64,000 nt of DNA from Ampullaceana balthica. Lineage: Eukaryota; Mollusca; Gastropoda; Lymnaeidae. Each line of letters starts with the position of its first letter. The first letter of the stretch is position 1. The translations under genes were made by a program, and so were the position numbers. Positions 1-10,756 of this stretch are shown piece by piece. The stretch covers positions 62,001 through 126,000 of the forward strand of contig CALYLW010000564.1 in assembly GCA_944989445.1 (NCBI GenBank), given 5' to 3'. Under the pieces are notes generated by a model. That model saw only the letters and a list, made by a program, of their open reading frames with translations. It was not told the DNA's origin and ran no database searches.

Positions 1-35
1 ACAAACTGACACCACGAGTTAATATAAAGGATTTA
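1..35 (+). mobile_element. Family A short element, 3' tail only
   Basis: The segment GACACCACGAGTTAATATAA followed by AGGATTTA is the end of a short repeated element. The same end occurs inverted at 6797-6830 and, diverged, at 22701-22720. The body is cut off by the window start. Only about 10 bp separate this tail from the head of another copy, so the two look head-to-tail. Confidence 0.7.
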
Positions 36-39
36 ATTT

Positions 40-150
40 TTAAAAAACCGTAAAAAAAACAAAAAGTTTTTGACTATAAATCCTTTATGTACGAGACATA
101 ACTAAAAGAATGTACATTATAATACGCAGCGCACGACAATCAGAAAATAC
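40..150 (+). mobile_element. Family A short element, truncated 5' head
   Basis: The stretch CCGTAAAAAA, GTTTTTGACTATAAATCC and TTTATGTACGAGA, then CATTATAATACGCAGCGC, matches the inverted copy that ends at 7299 almost base for base. The copy at 22288 shares the same order with more changes. Similarity fades near position 150, so this copy is truncated. Confidence 0.7.
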
Positions 151-528
151 AAAAGTTTAGGATTTAAAAATGAGTATTTTTTCAACATGAAACGGATTAT
201 TGTATTTTACATTGATTTGTATGGGGAACAATTGTTTGGTATAACGAGTGTTTCACTTAACAAGTAAGACTCTGGAACGAATTAATCTCGTGATGAGATG
301 GTTGACTGTACCTACAATATATTATGGTGCTATGACTTCAAATTTGGATGATAATGTTTAATCAATAATTCTTTACCTATGAATTATTCAATGCGTTGAT
401 TGAACGTCTCGTCTTTTTTGCCTCCTTTTCAAAAAAACAAAAAAAAGGTTTTCATGGAATAAATAATTAACAATGTATACAAAAGTAAAAGCTTCCAAAA
501 TAGTATTTTATCTAAAAATGCAAGTACT
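151..528. other. AT-rich spacer without a recognised gene
   Basis: No open frame, RNA gene or tandem array is visible here. It is the left flank into which the hAT element at 537 inserted. It may contain remains of the older hAT or of family A, but I could not align it to either by eye. Confidence 0.4.
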
Positions 529-743
529 CGATCATTCATGGGCGCCCGCAGAAGAAAATTTTCTAGGGGGGGGGGCAAAATATTTTTAGTAATGTTTTAA
601 TGTAGTTTTAATTTACTGTAGCGTATATGTATTGTAAACGAACGGACTGGGCACTGTAGTAATGAAGGGCATACATTAGTACCAAAGTTGTTATTTACAC
701 AATGTATGCAAGTATATAACGAAACATAATTTTAAAATAAAAT

Positions 744-3050
744 TTATTCTTTAAACAAGAACTGGAGTCGTCTGTTATCCCTGCCAAACATATCTACAAT
801 TTTGTCCATAAAGTCTTTTTTGTTGCCGTTCACTTTGTCTCTGTGTACGCTTAACATGCACAACCCAGACAGACGTTCATCTGACATTGTAGATCTAAGC
901 CATGTTTTTACACGGCGTAATGTGCTGAACGATCGCTCCACAGTACATGTTGTTGCTGGTAATGTTAGCAAAACTAGTAAGGCATACCTGACAGCCGGAT
1001 AAAACTTTGTAAACGGTAACAAGTCGAGGAAATCTTGGCTACTTTTGTATTCTCGCGTTTTCCAAAAATCAAACCAACTCAAGGCTTCACTTTCAAAATT
1101 AGCAATGTGGTATACCTGATTAATAGTAGACATTGTATCCTTAAACTGTTGACGATTCAATTTGTACAATTTCGAAGGGTGTAGCAACGTTAAGTTAAAT
1201 TGTGCACTGTTGGCTTCACAAAATCGACTCTCAATTGAGCTAATTAGAGAATCCAAGTATGGAATGTAAACTGAAGTACTCCTCAACACTTGTGGTTTCT
1301 GGATTACTTCGATGCTTTTGTCTTCCACACTGTCTTGGGATAATCAGTTCAATATCCACCTTCTGTGCGATTTGTACTGTTTTCTCAAAAATATCCCTGA
1401 AATAGTTATCGGAATCACCTCGGTGAAGTTTTATTACACTGAGCAGGTTTTGAACTTGCAGTTGGACTTCTGGAAGATCAACTTGAACAGCTTGAAGAGC
1501 CTGAGTAACTGGTTCCAGTATGGCAGAGTACTGCGAAATAATATTGAGACAAAATAAAAACGTGCTGGACTTTGATGAACAATATAATTGATGTGCAGCC
1601 TGTCGTGTATTTCCATTTGCATGCAATGAAAATTCTTCCAGTTGACAATAAATATCTTCAAATTTACTAGAAAAAATCCGAATACTTTTATACTTGCTTG
1701 TCCATCTTGTCTCACACAGAAGAGGAATATTTGGAACAGAGGACCTCCTTTTTGGACTTTCACGAAAAAATGTAATAATTGCTTTGATAGTAACAATAGT
1801 ATTTCGTATCACTGCAACATTATTAAGATCATTTACTACGAGATTCAGTCTATGCGAGGCACAGTGAACAAAGGCAGCCTTGGGGTAAATACTTCGAATT
1901 TTTGCCTGAACACCATTTTCTTTCCCGGCCATTGTAGAGCATCCATCATAACCTTGACCCAGCAGATTATTAAGGAGAAGACCAAATGTTTTGCAATGTT
2001 CAATAATACAATCAGATATCGTGGCGGCGTCCATATCTTTCAGAGGAGAAAATCCAAGGAATTCCTCACGAATCATAGCCTGCTCACTAGACGTATCTAC
2101 AAACCGGACTCCCAGTGATAATTGTTCTGTTCCTGAGATATCATCGGCTATGATCGAGAATCCAACAGCATTGTTGGCAGCTTTTACAATGTCTTCTCGC
2201 AGAGCTTGTTCAGACATGTTGATCAAATCATTCTGAGTTCGGTGTGATGTGTAACGTGCATTTTCAGCAGCTGTATCAAAATGGTTTTTTTAAAATACTG
2301 TCTCCTCCCTGATTCGATAAGCATAAAGTTTTTCGCCATTTCCTTTGGTGCTATTTTTCCCAACGAATTGCCAAATCGTTTGTTCCGCAAAATAAGATTG
2401 TTGAAACAATAGGATACAGTTTCTTCAATAATTCGTTTTACTGAATTATCTACCTGACAAATAATAACCTTATTTGGATCTCTAATGGTTGACGTGAAGT
2501 GTTCAGCATCTTGTTGAGACCCACGATGCCATGCTGAGCTGATATGGTTTCTTGCACATTCATTAAAATCTTTGTACTTTGTACAAGGAGTAGTAATAAA
2601 GGCACCTTGAATTCCTCTTTGAACTGGTTGCGGAAATAAAACACAGAAAATGCAAAAGGCACCTTTTAACCTTGTTGAATATGATAACCATGGACTATAC
2701 TTTGTCAGCCAAGATTCCCTGAAACAACGTTTTCCACTTCCAGATATGTCACCTTCAAAATCATATGACTGTTGAGGCTTGTATGGATCAGTTAGCAAAC
2801 GATACTTAAGATCGACAGCAATCTTCCTAGTAGATTTTACATAGTTTCCAATGTCATATGTTAACATAGTATCTCCACTTTCAAGCTTGTCAGGGTCTGG
2901 TTCTGGTGGTAGCGTTGCTGCTCCAGATGAACAAGCAACAGTGTCCGTTTTCCGTTTTTTGCAGACAGGAGTTAACGTTATGTCTTCAACATCTGGAATC
3001 GATTGCTGTGGCTGTGTGAGAGGTTTTAAAAAATTTCCGGATATCCATGA
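744..3050 (-). pseudogene. hAT transposase (ZMYM1-like, TTF-type zinc finger/DUF4371/hAT-C), three frameshifts
   Basis: Reading the minus strand from an ATG at 3050-3048, the protein would be about 768 residues. Its order is a short N-terminal tail starting MDIRKFF, a TTF-type zinc-finger region near 2780-2500 with paired cysteines, a DUF4371/RNase H-fold catalytic region, and a C-terminal dimerisation domain near 1090-850. Family motifs are intact: the first Asp in IADDISG near 2145, the second Asp in GQGYDG near 1947, the CxxH motif in FVHCASHRLN, and the Glu in TVERSFS near 938. These would cut and rejoin DNA at the element ends in the nucleus. Three single-base frameshifts break it: one in an A/T run near 3026-3036, one in a seven-T run at 2285-2291, and one near 1264-1276. 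No in-frame stop was noticed between the shifts. Homopolymer location means two of the breaks could be assembly errors. If they are real, the copy is inactive. Confidence 0.88.
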
Positions 3051-3060
3051 CGCCTAAAAG

Positions 3061-4328
3061 TAAACTGTTTATTGCAATAACTTCTTTGCTTTGGTACACA
3101 CAGTTATTGATGTCTAAGTTCTTGAACTAACACAGGAAACATATTATATAGTTATGCTACCGTCTATGCCCTACTGACGGCTATCTCTACAGCACTGTCC
3201 TAAGTGTCTTACATGTCGCACCTAAATGCTGTCTCTAAAATGTTCTCCTTAAATGTTCTCTTCCTTATATAGTCGGCGAGCCGTAAGGTGTTTGATCCGG
3301 TCCAGCAGTATTGTCATATACTCTAATCTGTCTAATTCATTTCCGGTCATTGTTAGGAGGAATTCGGAAGGCCTCACATCCGGCAGCCAAATACACAACA
3401 TTCTGCTGGGCTGGGGGGCGGTATTGTTTAGAGAACCTCTGCCCGACGCATTCCAAGCTCCACCACAATAGTGTGGTGGGCTGCAGGGGGGGGGGATGGC
3501 TGTGGAAGCTTTTACTTCCGAGTCCAATAAATTTCTGGAGCCGGATGTCCTCACTTCCGAATTCCTGTCAGTCATCAGTAATCCAACACCCCAGGTACCG
3601 TCACACTGCGGGAGTGAACAGAGGGCCCTTTGTTGCATGGGTGAGAAAGGGGGAGGGGAGCACAGTGGCTGGCGCTCCCCATGTATGTTTTTGGGGGCAC
3701 ACGGCCACATCCATAATAAAAATACTTATGTTCAAAACAACGTTTGACTCACAACATACGGTTATACATAAAATAATTAATATTGTAGAGAACCTGTTGG
3801 TATGTGGGTGTATTGGGCCTCATTACTACTGGTTGGACTAAACTCTCTGCTTTCACTCAATTCAAACACCAAGACTGTAAGACTACATGAAGACTTATTA
3901 TTTCCTCTTTATTGCCTCACTCCTTGATTCCGCTGCTGTCTCAATTCCGAAGCGGACGGCTGACCTTTAGATAACAGTGTCTACATTAAGCACCTCTGGG
4001 CATCTGGACGCGGTTCGGTCTATTCATCTATCCAAGCTACCGCATGGGGTAGTTCACACATCTTGGTCAGTCCTGACCAGGCTAAAAGTCCTTGCCAGCA
4101 ACAGCAATCTTTGATTTAAAGACCGTTTAACTGCCCTAATTCTCTACACTATAGAAAATATAAACATAATTACCCAGTAAAACGAAATCAGCATCAGCTT
4201 AGTTACTTTCTGTTTATTTTCTCTTTACTTTAATACATTTCTTGTCTATTTTGTCAATTTTTTTTAAATCCATCAATCCAGGGGGGGGGGCAAGCGCCCC
4301 CCCTTGCCCCCCCCCTCGGGCGCCCATG
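3061..4328. other. 5' non-coding part of the hAT element
   Basis: This lies between the transposase start and the right inverted repeat. Open frames of up to 176 codons overlap on both strands around 3250-3840, but none shows a recognisable domain. G/C homopolymers occur at 3486-3494 and 4282-4317. It should contain the transposase promoter; no clear TATA element was assigned. Confidence 0.5.
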
Positions 4329-4447
4329 CGATCATTCATTTCTTTTCGTATTAATAATGAAATCTGCAGGTGCAAGCGTTCAAGAATTTGAATTGCATAC
4401 ATTATGGTACAGAACTGACAAGGCGGAAGACCACGATGCTATGAGGT

Positions 4448-5784
4448 TTATTTTAGAGCATCTTCGATGTAAACCCTTCTTGGGTTTTTGTTAACAAATA
4501 TCTGTAAAACACTGTTTTCGTTGATATTGAAAGCGTAGTGATGCATCAATGCAAGCTCGGTAAGTCTTTCCTGCACCATTGAACATCTCATGTAATTGTG
4601 CAAACGTCGGGGTGCACTGAACCTTCGCTCACACGTGAAGGAAGTCACAGGAATCACACACGCGATTTTCAAAATAAGCAATAAATATTTGGATACATCG
4701 ATTCAATGCAATGTTTTATAGCTTCCGTGCAATTGTTTTGGTAGCTTTGACTCTTCCCATTGGCTGAACCTCAATTTCCACCCGGTAAACTCTTCGGGCA
4801 GCACTTCTGGTGAAGGCAGATCTTGCTCCTATAAATCCACATCGCCTTTCACATCTTCATACATACAATTTTTAACAGCACTTGGCACAAGAGCTAACAT
4901 GTCCTGGTTAAGCCAGAGAACCGCATATCTAGTTCAGCAATGATGTGCTCCAGAAATGGATTAATTAAGTTCCGGAGATAATGTTTCATTGGCGTATCTA
5001 CGCACACATTGCTTCGGTAGATTTGCTGCTTAGCAATTCTGGACATTGAAGCTTCAGCTCCTACAGATTGCGCAATGATAATGATATGTTCATAAATATT
5101 TTGAAAAAGGAATCTACATTTGTTCTAATCTCTCTAAACTCTTGCTTGACGTTTTTGATAAGTTACATATCCTGAATTATGTCAATCGCTTCTTTCTGAA
5201 GTTCGACTGTTATTCCTTCCAGCCTAGATAACAGTTTGTACGTTACAACAAACGTCACAATAAATGTGAAGTTACACAAGGAATGAAGAAGTGACGTTGC
5301 TCGAGACTTACTGTCCGTGTCCCAATCACCATTTTTAGTCAAACGTGGATCAAATCCTTGGTCGTTGTGTTTTCATCGTGGCAGTGAAATTATCTCAAGA
5401 GTGTGAAAAATGTAAACATACGATTAATAGAAGTGTTTGTATGCTTCGCGGCGCTCAGCCCATCTTGCTTTGCACAAATCTGTAAGTGCCTTCCATTTAG
5501 CACTGTCAAAGACTTGTTTGTATACCGTTTTTCAACAAGGCTTCGCGCTTTGGGCTGTTGTTAAAAAAACATGAAATCATGTTACGCACATCGGAATGTC
5601 CGCACGAATGCGCGATCACTAGGTTTAAAGCGTGATTGCTGCAGTGTGTGTATACCACCCAAGGGGCCTCTCGCAGAATACGCGCTTGAACTCCTGAGAC
5701 AGCGCCCGACATAGATACAGCGCCATCATAACACTGGCCCCTCATATTCTGTGGTGGGATCCCCATATCTCTCAATAATGTCAA
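4448..5784 (-). pseudogene. Older hAT transposase remnant of the same broad type
   Basis: On the minus strand, 5784-5506 encodes the second catalytic Asp context (GQCYDGAVSMSGAVSGVQAR) and a CxxH motif (YTHCSNHALNLV). Immediately downstream, in another frame, 5515-5427 gives LCKARWAERR, the usual hAT LCxTRW-like motif. The C-terminal dimerisation domain with the third acidic residue (SFTCERRFSAPRRL) is at 4681-4448. The middle (about 4700-5420) is not readable as one frame, and the N-terminal half is missing. It is much more decayed than the neighbour at 744-3050 and different in sequence, so it is an independent, older insertion. It has no function that I can see. Confidence 0.8.
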
Positions 5785-5871
5785 GATCTATTTTTTAAAA
5801 AAAAGGGGGCACACATTAGAAAAAGGGGATTCGTTCGAACGTACGAACCCCCCCACCCCCTGCGTACGGCC

Positions 5872-6152
5872 ATGGATGGCTTACAATTTATTTAATGACG
5901 TTTTACATGGCTTCATGTGTTACGATATTGATATTGGTGTGCAGCCTTACACTAAATACATACTTAAATGACAAAAAAGTGATTTGAAACATGCTCTTTT
6001 CAATTAGAAAATACTGCTTTTATGTGGAGACAAGCTTTGCGCCGTCAAATTGGAAAAAAAAGGGGGAGGGGGTCTAAAAGTTTGTGATGACGTGTGACAA
6101 GGTGGAAGGGGGTGAAAAATCGGCCAAAATCGTGTGACGTCCTTTATGGACG
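5872..6152 (-). mobile_element. Family B MITE, inverted fragment
   Basis: On the minus strand this matches the complete element at 14373-14798. Shared landmarks are CTTACAATTTATTTAATGAC, the TACGATATT stretch, the poly-A/G block, and the terminal TTTATGGACGG at 6140-6150. The left end lacks the expected terminal repeat, so this copy is truncated. Confidence 0.7.
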
Positions 6153-6646
6153 GTCTTTTTTCAATTTTAGTTTTGTCTTTTTTAACGGAATTTCCCATGG
6201 GATAAAATGCGTTTATATATTTGAAATGTCTGTGCTATCTGTTCGAAAAGGTTTATTGGATTTCCTGGACAACGAAAAAAACATCAGTATTTTGTCAATT
6301 TCTCGCCAACCGTAACAGCTATCGGGTTGAAACAAACGCCAAACGATAGCTAATAATATTTAGAACAATGTTGGAAAAGGAATTTTGAAAAATCTTTTTC
6401 TAGTTCGACTTCCGTAATTTAGCAGCAATTTGTAGATAGCAATCGTTTTGTTAAGTTTCACAATTATTGATTTGAAATGACTTTTAATGTAATCTAGAAT
6501 GATAGTTAATGACTGTTTCGCGGTGCATGCGCATTATGTTGACACATTCTTGGTGTGACGTAGAGTGAGGGGATATGACGTCAAAGAGAAAATTTGCCAT
6601 AGTGAGCAATTGATAGCGATTGTTTGGTTTAGTTTGAAATGACTTT
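6153..6646. other. Spacer with a diverged short duplication
   Basis: No gene is visible. The words TTTGAAATGACTTTT and ATGTAATCTAGAATGA occur near 6472-6502 and again at 6633-6664, so part of this spacer is an older duplication of the segment that follows. Confidence 0.45.
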
Positions 6647-6799
6647 TTATGTAATCTAGAATGAATCCCCTTGAATAAAAAATCGGAAATTCTTTGTTGG
6701 AAATTGCGTTAGAAACTCATTGGAGTTTTTATTACCTGTTTTTGTTTTTCTCTTGAGTGTTGTGGAGGGGTGAGTGGTGAAAAAACATGAAGTTTTTTA
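6647..6799 (+). repeat. 153-bp direct repeat, left copy, flanking family A
   Basis: It runs from TTATGTAATCTAGAATGAAT to CATGAAGTTTTTT. The copy at 7308-7459 is nearly identical. The left copy stops exactly where the family A element begins. Confidence 0.9.
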
Positions 6800-6835
6800 A
6801 ATCCTTTATATTAACTCGTGGTGTCTGCGGCGGAC

Positions 6836-6867
<32 letters not shown>
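6836..6867 (+). repeat. (CTTG)n microsatellite inside family A
   Basis: About eight CTTG units are visible. The copy at 22288 has a short CGAC run at the matching place, so the site is repeat-prone but the motif is not fixed. Confidence 0.9.
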
Positions 6868-6868
<1 letters not shown>

Positions 6869-7068
6869 CGCCAAAACTTTTGATCGATTTTTAACCCACT
6901 TGCTCGCAAGATAGCGAGCTGAAATTTTGCAGGCAGTTTCGTACCGATGATAAAAACAATGTATCAAAATTTCAGATCGATCGCATGTACCGTAATTAAA
7001 TTATTGATTTTTTAGATTATTTTTTTTATTCCTATGTATCATGCTATTTTTTGAGATAGAGCGTCGCG

Positions 7069-7240
7069 GTGCGTATTATATTGAACAACCTTTCTGTCGC
7101 GCAATAAGGTGCGTATTTTATTGACAGCTCTTTTTATAAACCTATTCCTGATCGGTGCGTATTATATTAAACATGTTTTACGACACAACTTCAATTTTGT
7201 ATTTCTGGATGGTCTGGCGCTGCGTATTATAATGAACATT
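7069..7240 (-). repeat. Four internal sub-repeats in family A
   Basis: The word GCGTATTATATTGAACA or close variants occurs at about 7071, 7110, 7158 and 7220. Spacing is irregular, about 39-62 bp. These are internal direct repeats of the element. Confidence 0.75.
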
Positions 7241-7307
7241 CTTTTAGTTACTTCTCGTACATAAAGGATTTATAGTCAAAAACTTGGTTTTTTACGGGTT
7301 TTTCTTA

Positions 7308-7459
7308 TTATGTAATCTAGAATGAATCCCCTTGAATAAAAAATCGGAAATTCTTTTTTGGAAATTGCGTTAGAAACTCATTGGAGTTTTTATTACCTGT
7401 TTTTGTTTTTCTCTTGAGCGTTGTGGAGGGGTGAGTGGTGAAAAAACATGAAGTTTTTT
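7308..7459 (+). repeat. 153-bp direct repeat, right copy
   Basis: Second copy of 6647-6799 at an offset of 661 bp. It starts within about 10 bp of the family A end. Confidence 0.9.
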
Positions 7460-7689
7460 TAGTTGTTTTTTTAATACCGGATATTAATTCACCATTCATA
7501 TAAATACTTTTCTCCCTCACCGACGAATCCCGACACCGGAAGAATTATTATGAAGAAAACTTCATTTTCAGGGAATTGCAGCGACTTCAGTAGACGAATA
7601 ACATTTTTAACAGTTGCTTCCCTTACATTAAAGACATCTTAAGAGTTGAATGTATGTCACAGTATGTGTGTTTCCGAACGTTCAACCAA

Positions 7690-7870
7690 ATGGAGGTGGG
7701 TCAGCGTGTAGGGGGTAAGTGGGGAGGTGGGTCAGTGAGGAGTTGGGTCAGTGTGGAGGTGGGTCAGTGTGGAGGTGGGTCAGTGTGGAGGTGGGTCAGT
7801 GTGGAGGTGGGTCAGTGTGGAGGTGGGTCAGTGGGGAGGTGGGTCAGTGTGGAGGTGGGTCAGTGTGGAG
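7690..7870 (+). repeat. 16-bp minisatellite
   Basis: The unit is GTCAGTGTGGAGGTGG, about 11 copies, with a few GTGGGGAGG variants. It is strongly G-rich on the + strand. Because 16 is not a multiple of three, its frames cycle; the open frames through it are not evidence for a protein. Confidence 0.93.
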
Positions 7871-7972
7871 GGATGGTTGTGTTAATAAGGATAAAGCTTG
7901 GGCACGGGTACGGGAGAAATTCCTTCACGCATGATTGGGTTTCGGGGCGGTATACGCCAAGGCCTGGCGCAC

Positions 7973-8063
7973 AATGTCAACACAGCCCATCATGTGGAAC
8001 ACACGTTAACATATGTCAACACAGCCCATCATGTGGAACACACGTTAACATATGTCAACACAT
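7973..8063 (+). repeat. 39-bp minisatellite, 2.3 copies
   Basis: The unit begins ATGTCAACACAGCCCATCAT and continues GTGGAACACACGTTAACAT. Two copies are identical and a third is partial. The following 200 bp contain loose echoes of ACAC and CATATG words. Confidence 0.9.
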
Positions 8064-8764
8064 GTCGGCATATGGCACACGCGGCAGCAGGTCAGTAAAC
8101 AGCACATCATATGACATCTGTTGACCCGTTGACACATAGTTAAAACAAAGCACAATGTTACACACGATAGCACAAAGGTTGACAAAGCACGGCATATGGC
8201 ACAGGATAACACATAGGTAAACACGTCATAGCAAATTATGGAACACACGGCAACACTCATTTTAAGACGCTGAAATATAAACAAGGGTTTACGACACGAG
8301 GAACTAGTTAGCAGTTATGTGAGGTAATCGGTACCATAATGTAATGTTCTATTATTATTACAAAGTCCTGTGTGGAGAATAGCTGCATGTCATCTTATAA
8401 TTTCTAGCCCTTTACAGCTACAGTAGGTACTTTTACTACAAGTACTACTACTACTATAGCCACTAAAACAAGTACTACTACTACTATAGCCACTAATACA
8501 AGTAATAAAACATGTACTGCTACGTGCGCTCCTGAAGATTCTGTATTTTGTTCTAGGCTCCCGAAGACCGTACTTAATAATAACAATAATAATAATAATA
8601 AATATATAATTTTATATAGCGCTGTACCTCAATAAGGAACTGGGCTCACGGCGCTTTACATAAAATAATAACATACATTTTCAGTATTAACGCTTCAATA
8701 AACATACACAATCTAACAACCACATAAATGACAGTACGGTACACATAAGGTCCAGCTAACGTAT
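8064..8764. other. Spacer with small simple repeats
   Basis: No gene is visible. A short ACTACTACTATAGCCACTAA duplication lies at about 8422-8500 and an (AAT)n run at 8581-8603. At about 8616-8665, TATATAGCGCTGTACC and GCTCACGGCGCTTTACA resemble the end of a dispersed short element, but no second copy is present here to prove it. Confidence 0.45.
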
Positions 8765-9396
8765 TAGTAGCTATACTACAGATGTAGCAGGCCTACTTTA
8801 TGAAAATACTACTGGTGTATCTAGACATATAAGTAGCTATAGTACAGATGAAGCAGGCTGTAGGCCTACTGTTTGAAAATACTACTGGTGTATCTAGACA
8901 TATAAGTAGCTATAGTACAGATGAAGCAGGCTGTAGGCCTACTGTTTGAAAATACTACTGGTGTATCTAGACATATAATTAGCTATAGTACAGATGAAGC
9001 AGGCTGTAGGCCTACTGTTTGAAAATACTACTGGTGTATCTAGACATATAAGTAGCTATAGTACAGATGAAGCAGGCTGTAGGCCTACTGTTTGAAAATA
9101 CTACTGGTGTATCTAGACATATAAGTAGCTATAGTACAGATGAAGCAGGCTGTAGGCCTACTGTTTGAAAATACTACTGGTGTATCTAGACATATAAGTA
9201 GCTATAGTACAGATGAAGCAGGCTGTAGGCCTACTGTTTGAAAATACTACTGGTGTATCTAGACATATAAGTAGCTATAGTACAGATGAAGCAGGCTGTA
9301 GGCCTACTGTTTGAAAATACTACTGGTGTATCTAGACATATAAGTAGCTATAGTACAGATGAAGCAGGCTGTAGGCCTACTGTTTGAAAATACTAC
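8765..9396 (+). repeat. 73-bp minisatellite
   Basis: About 8.7 copies, anchored by AAGTAGCTATAGTACAGATG at 8831, 8904 and onward every 73 bp. The first copy is diverged and the rest are almost identical. Each later unit contains the perfect 10-bp palindrome GTAGGCCTAC. Confidence 0.95.
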
Positions 9397-9678
9397 AATT
9401 GTATCTCGTGTAAAACTTCAGGTGTTACTTCGGGTATGAGAAAAATGGGACTTAACAAATTTGTGTGTGTATATATATAAAGCAGTTACCTTGTAAAGAA
9501 TTCTTCAACAAAAATTACATAGGAATAGTATCGACCTGACAGAAAAACAAGGGGCCACAACTATTGAAGGTTGACAAAATGAGTGGGCGTATCCTCAGGC
9601 AGGTTGGTCCAAGGACAATGAAGAGATCTTTTAATCCGACCCTGATCCACACTGATAAGTTTCTGCGCTTTGTTCACC

Positions 9679-10025
9679 GGGCCCGCCCTTGATGTGGCCC
9701 CGCCCTTGATGTGGCCCCGCCCTTGATGTGGCCCCGCCCTTGATGTGGCCCCGCCCTTGATGTGGCCCCGCCCTTGATGTGGCCCCGCCCTTGATGTGGC
9801 CCCGCCCTTGATGTGGCCCCGCCCTTGATGTGGCCCCGCCCTTGATGTGGCCCCGCCCTTGATGTGGCCCCGCCCTTGATGTGGCCCCGCCCTTGATGTG
9901 GCCCCGCCCTTGATGTGGCCCCGCCCTTGATGTGGCCCCGCCCTTGATGTGGCCCCGCCCTTGATGTGGCCCCGCCCTTGATGTGGCCCCGCCCTTGATG
10001 TGGCCCCGCCCTTGATGTGGCCCCA
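9679..10025 (+). repeat. 17-bp minisatellite
   Basis: About 20 nearly perfect copies of CGCCCTTGATGTGGCCC. The uniformity suggests recent expansion or conversion. Minus-strand open frames of 118-162 codons run through it in all three phases, as expected for a stop-free unit whose length is not a multiple of three. Confidence 0.96.
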
Positions 10026-10756
10026 ACCAAACCTGTACGACCCGCCCACGATTTGTTGTTAGTTCAAGGGAAGTAAATCAGTGGCAGATCGATAGTGGAT
10101 AATCGCCAAACAGGATTAACCCGTAGCTTTGAGGACATATTTCATCGAACTCTGTGCATGCGTGTGTACCTGCGCGGCGCCCCCCCCCCACACACAAATC
10201 CCACTTTAACTTTCCTTCCCCCTCCCCCCCCCCACCAGCCCCCAACGTGCGCCTTGTGTCACATCAACAGCCTGGACTGTAACATTAGAACTTTCACATC
10301 TAGACCGCCGTGTGCCGCCAGTCACAATACTCGCCTATAGAGGATCAAACAGTTGTCAATATTAACTTGTTGAACGTTCAAACCTTTGCTGTGGATTTAG
10401 AACGCGTGCGACGGACTATCTGGATATTCGTGGATTATAAGTCAGTATTTTTTTTAATACAGTTGAATACCTGGATAAGTTTCAACCCATAGCAAACCGT
10501 GAATAAACTGGATTGGGGAAAGGAATTTACTGCCTACTGGGATACGAAGGTGTCGTATAATGTTACGTGTGTTTGTGTGTATACCTATGTGTGTTGGTAT
10601 ATTTGTGTGTGTGTATATGCTAACCCGCCTCGGTTACTTATTTGTGACAAGTATCAAGTTACAGGTAATAACGTAACAAACTTGAGCTTTATTTCAAGGT
10701 CTAGTTCACTTCTTGGCTAATTGTTTTATTTTTGTGTTTTTGTAGTGATTTCAACA
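10026..10756. other. Unique spacer
   Basis: It contains C-rich runs around 10181-10230 and a TGTGTG-rich stretch near 10570-10610. Short open frames of 60-81 codons show no domain. No RNA gene or promoter was recognised. Confidence 0.4.

Larger units (their letters stand above)
537..4328 (-). mobile_element. hAT DNA transposon with terminal repeats and target duplication
   Basis: The left end reads CATGGGCGCCCG and the right end is its exact reverse complement, giving a perfect 12-bp terminal inverted repeat. Both ends continue into G-rich or C-rich runs. The 8 bp outside the left end (529-536, CGATCATT) are repeated exactly outside the right end (4329-4336). An 8-bp target duplication is the hallmark of the hAT superfamily, and the element carries a hAT transposase on the minus strand. 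The length is about 3.8 kb, usual for an autonomous element. The exact duplication suggests a fairly recent insertion, although the transposase is frameshifted. The insertion sits just beyond the 3' end of an older hAT coding region at 4448. Confidence 0.87.
6797..7299 (-). mobile_element. Family A short non-autonomous element, most complete copy
   Basis: About 503 bp on the minus strand. The outer sequences TAAATCCTTTAT and ATAAAGGATTTA form short inverted ends. Inside are four diverged copies of a GGTGCGTATTATATTGAACA-like block, the segment AAATTTCAGCTCGCTAT, and a (TTGC)n microsatellite. The layout, with a tetranucleotide repeat near one end and no coding capacity, resembles the pearl-like or Helitron-related short elements known from molluscs. 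That assignment is an inference; there is no conserved Helitron hairpin that I can confirm. Confidence 0.7.

Noticed and set aside
3249..3841. Second gene inside the hAT element
   Set aside because: Overlapping frames on both strands, rich in Pro, Cys and Ser, without domains. They look like composition effects in the 5' non-coding part.
1..7299. One 7.3-kb composite transposon bounded by inverted family A copies
   Set aside because: The inverted arrangement is real, but each family A piece has its own second end nearby, no shared target duplication was found, and the hAT in between has its own complete ends.
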